Shown here piece after piece: positions 44,464 through 53,554 of a stretch of 64,000 nt of DNA. How positions within the stretch are numbered: the first letter of the stretch is position 1; every line of letters starts with the position of its first letter. Below the pieces are notes generated by a model that worked only from the letters and a program-made list of their open reading frames with translations, did no database searches and was not told the DNA's origin. The translations under genes and the position numbers were made by a program. The stretch is taken from contig DAIOWV010000006.1 of NCBI GenBank assembly GCA_036758285.1, positions 9,369-73,368 of the forward strand, in the 5' to 3' direction. The stretch is from Taishania sp036758285. Lineage in GTDB: Bacteria > Bacteroidota > Bacteroidia > Flavobacteriales_D > Crocinitomicaceae.

Positions 44464-45099
44464 TTAATCCTCTATAATTTGATATCCAGGATATTTAGAT
44501 TTGTCAAACACAAATTTTGAATCCGGAGCATCTACATTGAATTGTAATTTTGTTACAGTATAATTCATCACAGTACCGTCTTTCCCTTTTAAAGTTGCTT
44601 TCTTAAGCTCATTTCCATCTTTTGAGATATAAACAGTTATCGTATGATAATCAGCTGTTTTTGGGTTTTTTGGAAACAAATTAATAATATGAACCGCATC
44701 ATTCCCTAATTTTGATTCTTTATCGTACTTGCTTTTAAAGCCAGTATCCCACATCGTCATTAATTTTTTAGGGTTGATTGTTTCTTCTTCACCATTTTCA
44801 TCTGAAACATAAACAGATTTTTCTTCTTTTAAAATCGTCCATGCTTTTTTTCCATTCGAAAGGCGAGTCAACTCTCCATAAGAAGCATAATACTTGTCAC
44901 CCTTCACCCAACCTTTTCCTGTATTATTCTCATTTGTACCAGTACTTGCATTTTTTATATTAGCTGAAAATTCCAAATAGAAAGAAGAGCTATTTTTAAC
45001 TTTTCCTGAAAATACAGATAAAATTTTATCAGCTTTTTCATCTTGTGAGAAACTAAATGAAACAGAAAAAAGTAATGTTATTAAAAATAAATATTTCAT
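44464..45099 (-). CDS. LolA-like outer-membrane lipoprotein carrier protein
   Basis: A 211-residue periplasmic protein with a signal peptide ending SFSQ (~19). The mature part follows the LolA pattern: FYLEFSANIKNASTG and GKGWVKGDKYYASYGELTRL, then the hydrophobic-cavity strands KKAWTILKEEKSVYVSD, and later YHTITVYISKDGNELKKATL with the closing FVFDKSKYPG. LolA ferries lipoproteins from LolCDE to the outer membrane; Bacteroidota lack LolB but often carry several LolA-type proteins, so this may be a paralogue with another role. It is transcribed alone with a terminator at its 3' end. Confidence 0.83.
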   Translation of the reverse strand: MKYLFLITLLFSVSFSFSQDEKADKILSVFSGKVKNSSSFYLEFSANIKNASTGTNENNTGKGWVKGDKYYASYGELTRLSNGKKAWTILKEEKSVYVSDENGEEETINPKKLMTMWDTGFKSKYDKESKLGNDAVHIINLFPKNPKTADYHTITVYISKDGNELKKATLKGKDGTVMNYTVTKLQFNVDAPDSKFVFDKSKYPGYQIIED

Positions 45100-45153
45100 A
45101 ATTGATAAATTGTTTGAGCACTAAAACCATAAAGCGTGCCAAATTTATTGTTT

Positions 45154-45777
45154 TTATAGGATATCTTGCAAAGTTTTTAAATCAATATCATGATTTCCAT
45201 CAAATTTTTTAGTTTTAAAACCTAGTTCTTCAAAAAAAACAAACGCTTCAACCTGTTGATTTTCATTAAAAAACATATCATTCGCGCCTAAAACAAACGT
45301 ATTTTTTGAATGTGTACTTGAACGATTAAAAATTGTTTCTTTATCAATATCAGGAGGAAAAACTGATGCCCAAACAATTAATCTATTAATCTTATTTTGA
45401 TTTGAGTAAAAATATCGAGAAGCCGTTGCACCACCTTGAGAAAATCCGAGTAAAACAACTTCTTCATATGTTTCCGAGGTTAACAATGTGTTTAATAAAG
45501 ATTCTATTAAAAGATTATTTTCTGCAATGTCAACATCTCGAAGTTCTTTGGTCATCCATGAAGCTCCTACCCTACCTGAACTTCCATTTAAATAAAATCG
45601 ATGTGTAGCTTCTGGAGCAACAACAAACCAATCTTCTTCTAAACCAATAAATTTTCGAATAAAATACTTAGAAAGCTGACCATATCCATGCAAAGCAATT
45701 AATAACCTTTTTGCCTTTACATTACCTAATGTACTAAATCGTACATTTTTTTTTATTTCAAAGAAATGTTCGTCCAT
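45154..45777 (-). CDS. Alpha/beta hydrolase, phospholipase/carboxylesterase type
   Basis: A 207-residue cytoplasmic serine hydrolase. The oxyanion strand is LLIALHGYGQLSKYF (~26-39), the nucleophile elbow GFSQGG (Ser113), and the likely catalytic His is in FDGNHDIDLKTLQ near the C-terminus, with an Asp in LGANDMFF. This matches the small carboxylesterase group (YpfH/EstB, acyl-protein-thioesterase-like). Substrate is not deducible. It begins 2 bp after the stop of the lipoprotein gene, so the two form an operon. Confidence 0.85.
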   Translation of the reverse strand: MDEHFFEIKKNVRFSTLGNVKAKRLLIALHGYGQLSKYFIRKFIGLEEDWFVVAPEATHRFYLNGSSGRVGASWMTKELRDVDIAENNLLIESLLNTLLTSETYEEVVLLGFSQGGATASRYFYSNQNKINRLIVWASVFPPDIDKETIFNRSSTHSKNTFVLGANDMFFNENQQVEAFVFFEELGFKTKKFDGNHDIDLKTLQDIL

Positions 45778-45779
45778 TT

Positions 45780-46568
45780 TTAGTTTGGAGTGTAATATTT
45801 ACCGTCTCTTGAATTAAAGAAAAAGCGTTTTACTAAGACATCCGTACATTCAATTTCAGGAGTAATTTTATAATAATCATCTGTTGAAGAAATGTTTTTC
45901 ATTGTCGCTTTTCTCAAAATTATATCTTTTACATCAGAATAAGACCCTTTTCCATATTCAAAACAAAATGCTTCTAATTTATCTGTTCCCCAACCATCAT
46001 ATAATTGCCAATGAAAAGCATAAATTGGTTTATCATTCATAAAAAGAAAAACCTTACGGAATTGTGAATTTCGAATTGAATAATCAACAAGTACATCTTT
46101 ATGTTTATCCGATGAAATGTTTTCGAAAGATATCCCCAATTCTCTTTGAGGAGATGAACCAAAAGGAATTGGATCAGAGAATTTATTCGTGATACTGCTA
46201 TAATAAACAATATAATTATGTTCTCCAAAAAAACCTAATTCTGAGGAACGTGCCACATTATTTTCGACCTTGGCTTTTTTTAGTGCATTCTCAAATCGAT
46301 TGATTGTGATAACGTAATCTAATTTATTGTCATCATTTAAATGATCTTCATAAACTTTTAATGAATAATTTTCACCTTGAGTAATGTCAATTTTGCGTTC
46401 AACGTGATTTTTTATTCTTTGATCAAATGGCAAAGACAAATCATCATCGCTTTCTTTATTGAGAACAACATTTTCTTCTTTTTTTGTTTCACCACCACAA
46501 CTAACTAATAATGAGAACAATAAACAAAAAAATAAAATATTTGAAGTTGGATACATTTTGATTGTCAT
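45780..46568 (-). CDS. Hypothetical lipoprotein
   Basis: A 262-residue exported protein with lipobox LLVSC (Cys24 from the first Met, Cys20 from the alternative Met at 46556). The mature part begins with an acidic linker, then KIDITQGENYSLKVYEDHLN and LDYVITINRFENALKKAKVE, and ends with FFFNSRDGKYYTPN. The internal DxNxDxxxD-like DHLNDDNKLDYVITI resembles an FG-GAP or EF-hand-type loop reporting a property of a described system, but I do not recognise the family. A perfect -7 element TATATTTG at 46586-46593 places the transcript start about 12 nt before the first Met. It leads an operon with the hydrolase. Confidence 0.7.
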   Translation of the reverse strand: MTIKMYPTSNILFFCLLFSLLVSCGGETKKEENVVLNKESDDDLSLPFDQRIKNHVERKIDITQGENYSLKVYEDHLNDDNKLDYVITINRFENALKKAKVENNVARSSELGFFGEHNYIVYYSSITNKFSDPIPFGSSPQRELGISFENISSDKHKDVLVDYSIRNSQFRKVFLFMNDKPIYAFHWQLYDGWGTDKLEAFCFEYGKGSYSDVKDIILRKATMKNISSTDDYYKITPEIECTDVLVKRFFFNSRDGKYYTPN

Positions 46569-46585
46569 TTTGATTGAATATTATA

Positions 46586-46593
46586 CAAATATA
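46586..46593 (-). promoter_or_regulatory. -7 element of the lipoprotein-hydrolase operon
   Basis: The minus strand reads TATATTTG, a perfect TAnnTTTG, 17 nt before the Met at 46568 and 29 nt before the alternative start at 46556. The latter would give a more usual leader. Confidence 0.5.
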
Positions 46594-46634
46594 AATCTGT
46601 GTTATAAATTTAAGAATGAAAAATAAAGCTTTTT

Positions 46635-47750
46635 TTAAAAAAGGATCTTTTCTGTTTTATTTTTCTTAATAAAGTTAGCTATTATGCGTTGAATTTCTTC
46701 ATCACCAGAATCGGAATGAATAAATCGTTTCCAATAAATTGGATTCGATCTGTGTAAATGAAAAGGCGCATAACCAAAACCTGCATATTGCCCTTTATCG
46801 ATTAAAACTAAACTCTTTTCTTGCTTACTTCTTCCCTTTCCTATGATAAAAAACGATTCCCTATTAAAATCGAATTCTCCAAGTATTTTACCAAACAAAT
46901 CACTTATAACAGATGTTTTTTTTCTTGGAACTGGATTGTATTTCGGGATTCCATTCTTTAAATTTTGATATTCAACAATCGAAGCGATAAGTTCTGATCC
47001 TGTTTGTTCAGTTTCAAAACGAATAATTTCACTACACCATTTCGCACTTTTTTTAATTGCTGAATCTTTTAGATGTTGCTCTATACTAGTTCTAATATTT
47101 TTACTTTTCCCAAGGTAAATCATCTCATTTACTTCATTGTAGAACTTATAAACACCTATTTTATTTGATGTTTCTTCAAGAATATCTAAATTTAATTGAG
47201 GATGTAAAATCCTTGGATTTAATTCACTTTCAATAAAACTACTTAACTCACCTTTATCTTTTTCCAGTAACAAAGTAAGCAACTTTGCAGTCGCGAGAGC
47301 ATCACCTCCAGCTCGATGTCTTCCAACAAGTTTTATTCCCAAAGAATTGGTCAACTTCCCTAAACTATATGAATTTTGATCAGGAATAAAATGTCTTGAT
47401 GATCGCACAGTACACAAATGTGGCAATCTATAATCATAACCCAAACGACGAAACTCACTTCGTATCATTCCATAATCGAAGTTGACATTATGAGCTACAA
47501 AAACAGTGTCTTGAGTAAATTCAACTATTTTTTTTGCAATTTCATAAAATTTAGGAGCACTAGCTACCATTTCATCTGTAATTCCAGTAAGATTAGACAC
47601 AAATTCTGGAATTGGAGTTTCGGGATCTACAAGAGAAACGAATTCATCGATTACCTCTTTTCCATCATGACGATAAATGGCAATTTCCGTAATCTTAGAA
47701 GATTTCGGATTACCACCTGTAGTTTCAACATCTATGACAGAATAAATCAT
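46635..47750 (-). CDS. DnaQ-like 3'-5' exonuclease fused to a GIY-YIG nuclease domain
   Basis: A 371-residue DNA-processing protein. Residues 1-~165 are a DEDDh exonuclease like DNA polymerase III epsilon: Exo I SVIDVETTG, Exo II HNVNFDYGMIR, Exo III HRAGGDALATAKL. From ~195 a GIY-YIG domain follows (IGVYKFYNEVNEMIYLGKSK), related to the UvrC N-terminus and to Cho. The fusion is common in Bacteroidota and Actinobacteria, where members are often longer because they carry an extra C-terminal region; here only ~95 residues follow GIY-YIG. A repair role is inferred from the family; it is not the replicative epsilon subunit by layout alone. A perfect -7 element lies 4 nt before the start. Confidence 0.9.
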   Translation of the reverse strand: MIYSVIDVETTGGNPKSSKITEIAIYRHDGKEVIDEFVSLVDPETPIPEFVSNLTGITDEMVASAPKFYEIAKKIVEFTQDTVFVAHNVNFDYGMIRSEFRRLGYDYRLPHLCTVRSSRHFIPDQNSYSLGKLTNSLGIKLVGRHRAGGDALATAKLLTLLLEKDKGELSSFIESELNPRILHPQLNLDILEETSNKIGVYKFYNEVNEMIYLGKSKNIRTSIEQHLKDSAIKKSAKWCSEIIRFETEQTGSELIASIVEYQNLKNGIPKYNPVPRKKTSVISDLFGKILGEFDFNRESFFIIGKGRSKQEKSLVLIDKGQYAGFGYAPFHLHRSNPIYWKRFIHSDSGDEEIQRIIANFIKKNKTEKILF

Positions 47751-47754
47751 TCAA

Positions 47755-47762
47755 CAAAGGTA
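47755..47762 (-). promoter_or_regulatory. -7 element of the exonuclease gene, adjacent to the start codon
   Basis: The minus strand reads TACCTTTG then TTGA then ATG. It is a perfect TAnnTTTG with 4 nt to the start codon and predicts a leaderless mRNA. Confidence 0.6.
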
Positions 47763-47912
47763 TAGTAAATCTGAAGTTAATAATATTAATCAAAGGAAAA
47801 AACTATATTTTATCTGCAAAAATCAATTGAATTATAAAAAAAAATAAATTTTCTATGAAAGATCTTTGAGATTCATTCAATTATTCAGCTTTAAACTGAT
47901 TATTTTTACACA

Positions 47913-49919
47913 ATGAAGCAATCAAATTCTCTTATAAACGAAAGTTCTCCATATTTACAACAACATGCTTACAATCCTGTAAATTGGATTCCTTGGTCTG
48001 ACAATATTTTTGAACGTGCAGCCAGAGAGAATAAATTAGTACTTATTAGTGTAGGTTATTCAGCTTGTCATTGGTGTCATGTAATGGAACATGAAAGTTT
48101 CGAAAATCAGGAAATAGCTGATATAATGAATGAACATTTTATTAATGTAAAAGTTGATCGAGAAGAACGTCCTGATGTTGACCAAGTTTACATGACTGCA
48201 GTACAATTAATGACACAACGAGGTGGTTGGCCTTTAAATTGTTTCACATTACCAGATGGTCGTCCAATTTATGGTGGCACGTATTTCCCGAAAGATCAAT
48301 GGAAAAACATATTACACTCATTGCAACACATGTTTGTAAATGATAAAGATAGAGCAGAAGAGTATGCAGTTAAATTACATGAAGGAATTGTAAACAGCGA
48401 ACTGATTTCTATTCCACAAGAGCAACTTCCATTTGAAAAAGATAAAATTTACGAACTTATTCTTAGATGGAAACGTCAATTTGATCAAAATGAAGGAGGA
48501 AATTCAAAAGCTCCAAAGTTCCCACTACCAAACAATTATCAATTTTTGCTCCAATATGCCATTCAATTTAATGATGACACAGTTTTAAAACATGTTGAAT
48601 TAACTCTTGACAAAATTGCAATGGGAGGAATTTATGATCAAATAGGTGGTGGATTTGCTCGCTACTCTGTTGACATGCTATGGAAAGTTCCTCATTTTGA
48701 AAAAATGCTTTATGACAATGCCCAATTGATTTCTTTGTATTCTCAAGCATATAAAATTTTCAAAAAACCTCTCTATAAAAGAATTGTTCAACAAACAATT
48801 GAATGGTTACAAAAAGAAATGTTTCATTCAGAAGGTTGTTATCTCTCAGCAATTGATGCAGATAGTGAAGGTGAAGAAGGGAAATATTATTGTTGGTCAA
48901 TGGATGAATATAAACAGTTTTTGTCTGATGATTTTGGTTTTGCTTCCGATTTGTATAGTTTTAATTGGAGAGGACATTGGGAGGATGGAAAATATATTCC
49001 ATTGAGGGTGTTAACAGATGAAGAACTCAAGAAAAAATATTCCCTTGATAATATTGAATTAAACAATAAAATCGCTAAAATCAATGATATTTTACGAAAC
49101 GAAAGAGAGAAAAGAATAAAACCAGGCATCGATGATAAATGTCTTACCTCTTGGAATGCTTTATTATCAATTGGATTATCAGACGCATATACAGCATTCG
49201 AAGAAGAAGAATACAAACATTTATCTAACAAAATCGTAAAATGGATAGTAACAAATCAGCTACAAAAAAATGATTCTCTACTTCGAACAAGAAAAAATGG
49301 AATCAGTAAAATTGATGGCTTTTTAGAAGATTACTCAACGGTTATTCAAGCTTTTACACGATATTATGAAATTTCTGGGGATGAATCATACGCCATAAAA
49401 GCACGTGATATAATGAACTATGCAATCGAACATTTTCAACATCCTTCAAGTAAAATGTTTTATTTCACATCCAATTCATCTCAGTTAATTGCTCGTAAAA
49501 TGGACATTAATGATAATGTCATTCCAGCGAGCAATTCAATTATGGCTAATAACCTTTGGAATTTAGGCCATTTATTTGAAAATAAAGAATGGATTGATAG
49601 TTCACGTCAGCAATTAGCAAACATGTATGATGGTATGGAAATGTACGGTTCTGGTTATAGCAACTGGGGTATTTTACTATTAAACAATATCAATCCTTTT
49701 TATGAAGTTGTAATATCAGATAATAATGTAATTGAAGAAAGATTAAAATGGTTAAAGGAATACACTCCAAACACACTTACAGCATATTATTCAGAAATTA
49801 TTCCTTTAGGAAAGTTTAAACAACAAAAAGAACAAACGCTATACTATGTATGTTCTGAAAAAATAGGATGTTTACCTCCTATGAATACACTAAATGATGT
49901 TTTTGAAATAATTAACTAA
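47913..49919 (+). CDS. DUF255 / YyaL family thioredoxin-domain protein (SSP411-like)
   Basis: A 668-residue cytoplasmic protein. Residues 1-~160 are the DUF255 thioredoxin-like domain: NSLINESSPYLQQHAYNPVN, the CxxC in YSACHWCHVMEHESF (Cys52, Cys55), VDREERPDVDQVYM and the cis-Pro strand LPDGRPIYGGTYFP. The remainder is an (alpha/alpha)6-barrel like N-acylglucosamine 2-epimerases (GGIYDQIGGGFARYSVD, FLEDYSTVIQAF, NSIMANNLWNLG). All family hallmarks are present and the length is normal. The biochemical function of the family is unsettled. A near-consensus -7 (TATTTTTA, 47901-47908) is 4 nt from the ATG. Confidence 0.92.
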   Translation: MKQSNSLINESSPYLQQHAYNPVNWIPWSDNIFERAARENKLVLISVGYSACHWCHVMEHESFENQEIADIMNEHFINVKVDREERPDVDQVYMTAVQLMTQRGGWPLNCFTLPDGRPIYGGTYFPKDQWKNILHSLQHMFVNDKDRAEEYAVKLHEGIVNSELISIPQEQLPFEKDKIYELILRWKRQFDQNEGGNSKAPKFPLPNNYQFLLQYAIQFNDDTVLKHVELTLDKIAMGGIYDQIGGGFARYSVDMLWKVPHFEKMLYDNAQLISLYSQAYKIFKKPLYKRIVQQTIEWLQKEMFHSEGCYLSAIDADSEGEEGKYYCWSMDEYKQFLSDDFGFASDLYSFNWRGHWEDGKYIPLRVLTDEELKKKYSLDNIELNNKIAKINDILRNEREKRIKPGIDDKCLTSWNALLSIGLSDAYTAFEEEEYKHLSNKIVKWIVTNQLQKNDSLLRTRKNGISKIDGFLEDYSTVIQAFTRYYEISGDESYAIKARDIMNYAIEHFQHPSSKMFYFTSNSSQLIARKMDINDNVIPASNSIMANNLWNLGHLFENKEWIDSSRQQLANMYDGMEMYGSGYSNWGILLLNNINPFYEVVISDNNVIEERLKWLKEYTPNTLTAYYSEIIPLGKFKQQKEQTLYYVCSEKIGCLPPMNTLNDVFEIIN

Positions 49920-49927
49920 CAAATGAA

Positions 49928-50569
49928 TTAGTCTTTTTGAGAATATTCATCGTGGATTCGTTTCAACTCTACGGCATCATTAGCATCAATACCTAAACTA
50001 TCGGCTATTTCCTTTGCTCGTAAAATATCTTTCACTGTCAAACCTGTAGAATCTTGTTCCGACCTTAAAGAATTTGTAAGGAAAATGGTACTTTCTTTTA
50101 TTCTTGGGATAGTAGTTAAAGATATTTCTTTTACAGGTTCATACAATATGGATTCTGATTTTGTTTCCTCTTTAATAAAATCACTTTTTTCGTCATACGA
50201 TTCAAGTAAAACGATAAAAACACTGAGTATATAAAGCACTTTTATCAAAGCAAAAACAACACCTAAAAATTTATTTATTGGTGTTAAATTAGCAATATCA
50301 ACAACCTTTTCAAGCATCTTACCGCCAAAAAACACCATCGCTCCAACAGCTAAAAAAGTGACCGTAAAGGCAATTACAGGCAAATAAGTTGTTTGTAAAT
50401 TCCAATTATTTTTTAAAAAGTTAGCTGTCCCATCAGAAAAATTAATTCCTGCATAAATTCCAACTAATAATGCCAATAAAGTACAGACTTCAATAATAAA
50501 TCCATTTTTAAAACCTTTATAGACACCATATCCAATGGGTATAAAAAAAAGTATATCAATAAAATTCAT
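49928..50569 (-). CDS. CvpA family membrane protein
   Basis: A 213-residue inner-membrane protein of the CvpA (colicin V production) family. The N-terminus FIDILFFIPIGYGVYKGFKN is the family signature, followed by three more transmembrane segments (~28-45, 65-85 and 100-120). The C-terminal ~90 residues are soluble and charged. CvpA proteins contribute to envelope homeostasis, but the mechanism is unclear. The gene is 5 bp downstream of another membrane protein gene and so is probably co-transcribed; its 3' end is 8 bp from the convergent DUF255 gene. Confidence 0.88.
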   Translation of the reverse strand: MNFIDILFFIPIGYGVYKGFKNGFIIEVCTLLALLVGIYAGINFSDGTANFLKNNWNLQTTYLPVIAFTVTFLAVGAMVFFGGKMLEKVVDIANLTPINKFLGVVFALIKVLYILSVFIVLLESYDEKSDFIKEETKSESILYEPVKEISLTTIPRIKESTIFLTNSLRSEQDSTGLTVKDILRAKEIADSLGIDANDAVELKRIHDEYSQKD

Positions 50570-50574
50570 TCCAA

Positions 50575-51228
50575 TTATTTGATTTCTTCATAATCATCAA
50601 AATGATTATCATTTCTATCTTCATTGTTAGAGTTCGGATTTTTATTTTCAAATGCACGACCAGAAACCAGCATCATTACAGAATTTACAACTTTCATTAT
50701 AATATTCATTAAAAAAAAGAATCCTATTATTTTAAAAATAAAACCAAAGATAGGAGTGTCTTCAATATTTAATATACTTTCTTGAAACCATAAAGAAATT
50801 GGATTGACAGCCCATTGAGGATAAAAACAAAATAAGATAAATGTAGAAATAGCAACTGTAATGACAGTTATTTCAGCTTTTAGGTTAAAACCAAAATCAG
50901 TTTGAATCATCCCTTGTGTATAGATTTTAAACATCATTTGTTTATTTTGACGTTGCTGTAATTTTCCTAAAAAATACATTAACAGAATAATTGCTCCAAA
51001 AACAATTTGGCGATTATAATCCAATCCCTCAATATCTTTATTGTAACAGATTAAAAAAGTAACATTTACCAAAAAAAGATATTGTACAGCTTTCAAAAGA
51101 TACACTTCGGTTGTTTGACGTTGTCTTCCTATTGTTAGTAAACGTATACCTAAGTTGATTAATCCCCAGATAAATCCAAAAATGGCAAAAACGACTCCTA
51201 ATCGAAAAATAAAATTCAATATCTCCAT
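50575..51228 (-). CDS. Hypothetical multi-pass membrane protein
   Basis: A 217-residue protein with five or six hydrophobic segments (~5-28, 45-62, 70-90, 118-138, 160-185). The start MEILNFIFRLGVVFAIFGFI lacks a cleavable signal. The C-terminal tail is very acidic and Asn-rich (NSNNEDRNDNHFDDYEEI). I do not recognise the family. It precedes cvpA by 5 bp, so the two likely act together or share regulation. A near-consensus -7 element CATTTTTG (51233-51240, minus strand) ends 4 nt before the ATG. Confidence 0.65.
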   Translation of the reverse strand: MEILNFIFRLGVVFAIFGFIWGLINLGIRLLTIGRQRQTTEVYLLKAVQYLFLVNVTFLICYNKDIEGLDYNRQIVFGAIILLMYFLGKLQQRQNKQMMFKIYTQGMIQTDFGFNLKAEITVITVAISTFILFCFYPQWAVNPISLWFQESILNIEDTPIFGFIFKIIGFFFLMNIIMKVVNSVMMLVSGRAFENKNPNSNNEDRNDNHFDDYEEIK

Positions 51229-51324
51229 ACTACAAAAATGCTAAAAGCAAACGAAAAATGAATCATTAATCTGTTAAAAATATAGAATTTTACTTTACGC
51301 AACACAATATTTCAATCCAACAAA

Positions 51325-51608
51325 CTTAAAACCTGAGTTCGATTAAAAATTGCATTCAGGTTGTGAATTTTAGTTGTGGTTTTTTAGACGATTTCTCAAG
51401 TAATACTGAAGTATTTCGAGAAAAATCAACGAGGAAAACCAACTAAAAACACAAAGTTAATTGTCTATATTTCTTTACCCACTTGAAAAAACACAGTTTT
51501 GTCGTTAAAAATCCTTGAAATGACTCGCCATTTCTTCGCTTTCCTGCCTAAAACCTGAGTGTTTTCAAGTGTCCTGAACATAATTTGTAATCGAACTCAG
51601 GTTTAAAG
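51325..51608. mobile_element. MITE-like non-coding element with 36-bp inverted ends and nested hairpins
   Basis: The ends 51325-51360 and 51573-51608 are inverted copies matching at 31 of 36 positions, with a perfect 17-bp core AAACCTGAGTTCGATTA. Inside are two further stem-loops: 51368-51449 (TTTTAGTTG/CAACTAAAA outer arm, GATTTCTC...AATACT inner arm) and 51480-51571 (CACTTGAAAA/TTTTCAAGTG). A small GAAATG/CATTTC hairpin lies at 51517-51534. A possible 5-bp target duplication CAACA flanks it (51318-51322, 51609-51613). No open reading frame of note. It occupies most of the 51229-51642 gap, between the divergent promoters of the 51228 gene and ispH. Confidence 0.6.
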
Positions 51609-51628
51609 CAACATTCAACCAAATTAAC

Positions 51629-51636
51629 TACCTTTG
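51629..51636 (+). promoter_or_regulatory. -7 element of ispH, adjacent to the start codon
   Basis: TACCTTTG, a perfect TAnnTTTG, lies 6 nt before the ATG at 51643. Transcription would start at the ATG (leaderless). No -33 TTG is present; that position is 17-25 bp outside the right end of the inverted-repeat element. Confidence 0.6.
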
Positions 51637-51642
51637 TCTTGT

Positions 51643-52857
51643 ATGAAAAGTTTTGATATTCCTGAATATTATCGTTCACCTATTATCAGTAAAGTGAAAT
51701 CTATTCGTAAGACACAAGATCCTCGAAAAAAGGACTTTACACCTACGCTATTAGATTTTGGGAATGTTAAATTCTATATTGCAAGACACTTTGGGTTTTG
51801 TTATGGGGTTGAAAATGCTATTGAAATTGCATACAAAGCAATTTATGAAAACCCTGGAAAACGAATTTTTCTTTTAAGTCAGATGATTCATAACCCAGGA
51901 GTTAATGAAGATTTATTAAGTCATGGGCTACAATTTCTTCAAGACACCTATGGAAATCAACTAATTGAATGGGATTCACTTACCCAAGATGATGTAGTTG
52001 TCATCCCTGCTTTTGGAACAACTATTGAAATCATGAATAAACTGACAGCAATTGGTTTAAACATTGAAAAATATGACACAACTTGCCCATTTGTAGAAAA
52101 AGTATGGAATCGTTCTGAAAAACTAGGGCAAGATGGGCATACAATCATTATTCATGGGAAATTCAATCACGAAGAAACAAGAGCAACTTTTTCACACAGT
52201 AGTTCTACCACAGCATCTTTAGTGGTAAAAGACATGAAAGAAACAATGATTCTGGGTGATTTTATTCTTGGTAAAATCAGTATAGAAGAATTCAATCAAA
52301 CATTTGAAAATAGAACTTCAATAAATTTTGACCCATCCAACGATTTAAATAAAATAGGCGTTGTTAATCAAACAACAATGTTGGCAACAGAAACACAAGA
52401 AATTACTGATTATTTGCGTTCAATCATGATTCAAAAATACGGAGAAGACGATATTAAAGATCATATTGCCGACACAAGAGATACTTTATGTTATGCTACG
52501 AATGACAATCAATCTTCAACTTATGGGTTAATGGAAATTGATGCAGATTTAGCTGTTGTTGTTGGAGGATATAATAGTTCAAATACAACGCATTTGGTCG
52601 AGCTACTGGAACAAAAATTCCCTAGTTACTTCATAAAAGATGTCAATGAAATTATTTCAGAAAATGAAGTTCGATCGTTCAATATACATTCAAAAGAGAT
52701 AGAAACGTTGAATCAATTTATTGAAGGTGGAGCAAAAACCATTGCAATTACATCTGGTGCTTCTTGTCCCGATGCTGTTGTAGATCAAGTAATACAAAAA
52801 ATATTAGCACTAAAGGGAATTAATAAATCAATTCAAGAAATTGTAGATTCCATTTAA
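51643..52857 (+). CDS. ispH: 4-hydroxy-3-methylbut-2-enyl diphosphate reductase (IspH/LytB)
   Basis: Final step of the non-mevalonate pathway, making isopentenyl and dimethylallyl diphosphate with a [4Fe-4S] cluster in the cytoplasm. I start at the ATG at 51643 (404 residues); a TTG at 51634 is in frame but lies within the -7 element. The three cluster Cys are seen in HFGFCYGVENA (Cys53), DTTCPFVEKVW and TSGASCPDAVV. A conserved His is in IHGKFNHEETRAT. It is the long ~400-residue form seen in cyanobacteria, plants and Bacteroidota rather than the ~315-residue E. coli type. The stop is separated from that of convergent ung by a single base. Confidence 0.96.
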   Translation: MKSFDIPEYYRSPIISKVKSIRKTQDPRKKDFTPTLLDFGNVKFYIARHFGFCYGVENAIEIAYKAIYENPGKRIFLLSQMIHNPGVNEDLLSHGLQFLQDTYGNQLIEWDSLTQDDVVVIPAFGTTIEIMNKLTAIGLNIEKYDTTCPFVEKVWNRSEKLGQDGHTIIIHGKFNHEETRATFSHSSSTTASLVVKDMKETMILGDFILGKISIEEFNQTFENRTSINFDPSNDLNKIGVVNQTTMLATETQEITDYLRSIMIQKYGEDDIKDHIADTRDTLCYATNDNQSSTYGLMEIDADLAVVVGGYNSSNTTHLVELLEQKFPSYFIKDVNEIISENEVRSFNIHSKEIETLNQFIEGGAKTIAITSGASCPDAVVDQVIQKILALKGINKSIQEIVDSI

Positions 52858-52858
52858 A

Positions 52859-53533
52859 TCACCAGATAATTGGTGTTTTTTGTTTACTAATTAAGTATTC
52901 ATTTGTTCTACTAAAATGTTTATTCCCAAACCACAGTCCTTGATTTGCACTCATAGGTGATGGATGTCCTGATTCCAAAACCAAATGTTTTTGTCTATCT
53001 ATATTTTTTCCTTTATTTCGAGCATATCCACCCCATAACATGAATACAACATGTTCATTCTCCTGTGAAATCTTTTCAATAACGGCATCTGTGAACATTT
53101 CCCAACCTTTTCGTTGATGACTTTGCGGCTTCCCTTCTTGTACCGTTAAAATCGAATTTAAAAGCAACACTCCTTGATCTGCCCATCTTGTCAAGTCTCC
53201 ATTTTCCGGAATAGGTTGCCCCAAATCTGATTCAATTTCTTTAAAGATATTTATCAAACTCTTAGCAAATGGACGGACATTCGGATTAATTGAAAAACAA
53301 AGTCCATTGGCATGTCCTTTTGTAGGATATGGATCTTGTCCCAGAATTACAACTTTTAATTTATCAAAAGGGCAAGAATCAAATGCTTTAAAAATCGTTC
53401 CTGCAGGAGGAAAAATAGCGTTTTTATTTAATTGATATTCAGACTTTACAAAAGTAATAAGTTGATCAAAATACTCTTTTGAAAATTCATCTTTAAGAAT
53501 TTGTTTCCAACTCTCTTCTATTCTAACATTCAT
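52859..53533 (-). CDS. ung: Uracil-DNA glycosylase, family 1
   Basis: Removes uracil from DNA and starts base-excision repair. I choose the Met at 53533 (MNVRIEESWKQIL, 224 residues), which matches the usual family start; an upstream Met at 53590 would place the start inside the terminator hairpin of the previous gene. The catalytic Asp67 lies in VVILGQDPYPTKGHANGLCF, and the His motif in ESGHPSPMSANQGLW; FSRTNEYL ends the family pattern. A weak -7-like TATATTTA lies just before the start. It is monocistronic. Confidence 0.97.
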   Translation of the reverse strand: MNVRIEESWKQILKDEFSKEYFDQLITFVKSEYQLNKNAIFPPAGTIFKAFDSCPFDKLKVVILGQDPYPTKGHANGLCFSINPNVRPFAKSLINIFKEIESDLGQPIPENGDLTRWADQGVLLLNSILTVQEGKPQSHQRKGWEMFTDAVIEKISQENEHVVFMLWGGYARNKGKNIDRQKHLVLESGHPSPMSANQGLWFGNKHFSRTNEYLISKQKTPIIW

Positions 53534-53554
53534 TTTGTAAATATACATAAAACA

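Noticed and set aside
51634..51642. TTG start for ispH
   Set aside because: It lies inside the TACCTTTG promoter box; the ATG at 51643 fits the family start and the transcript start.
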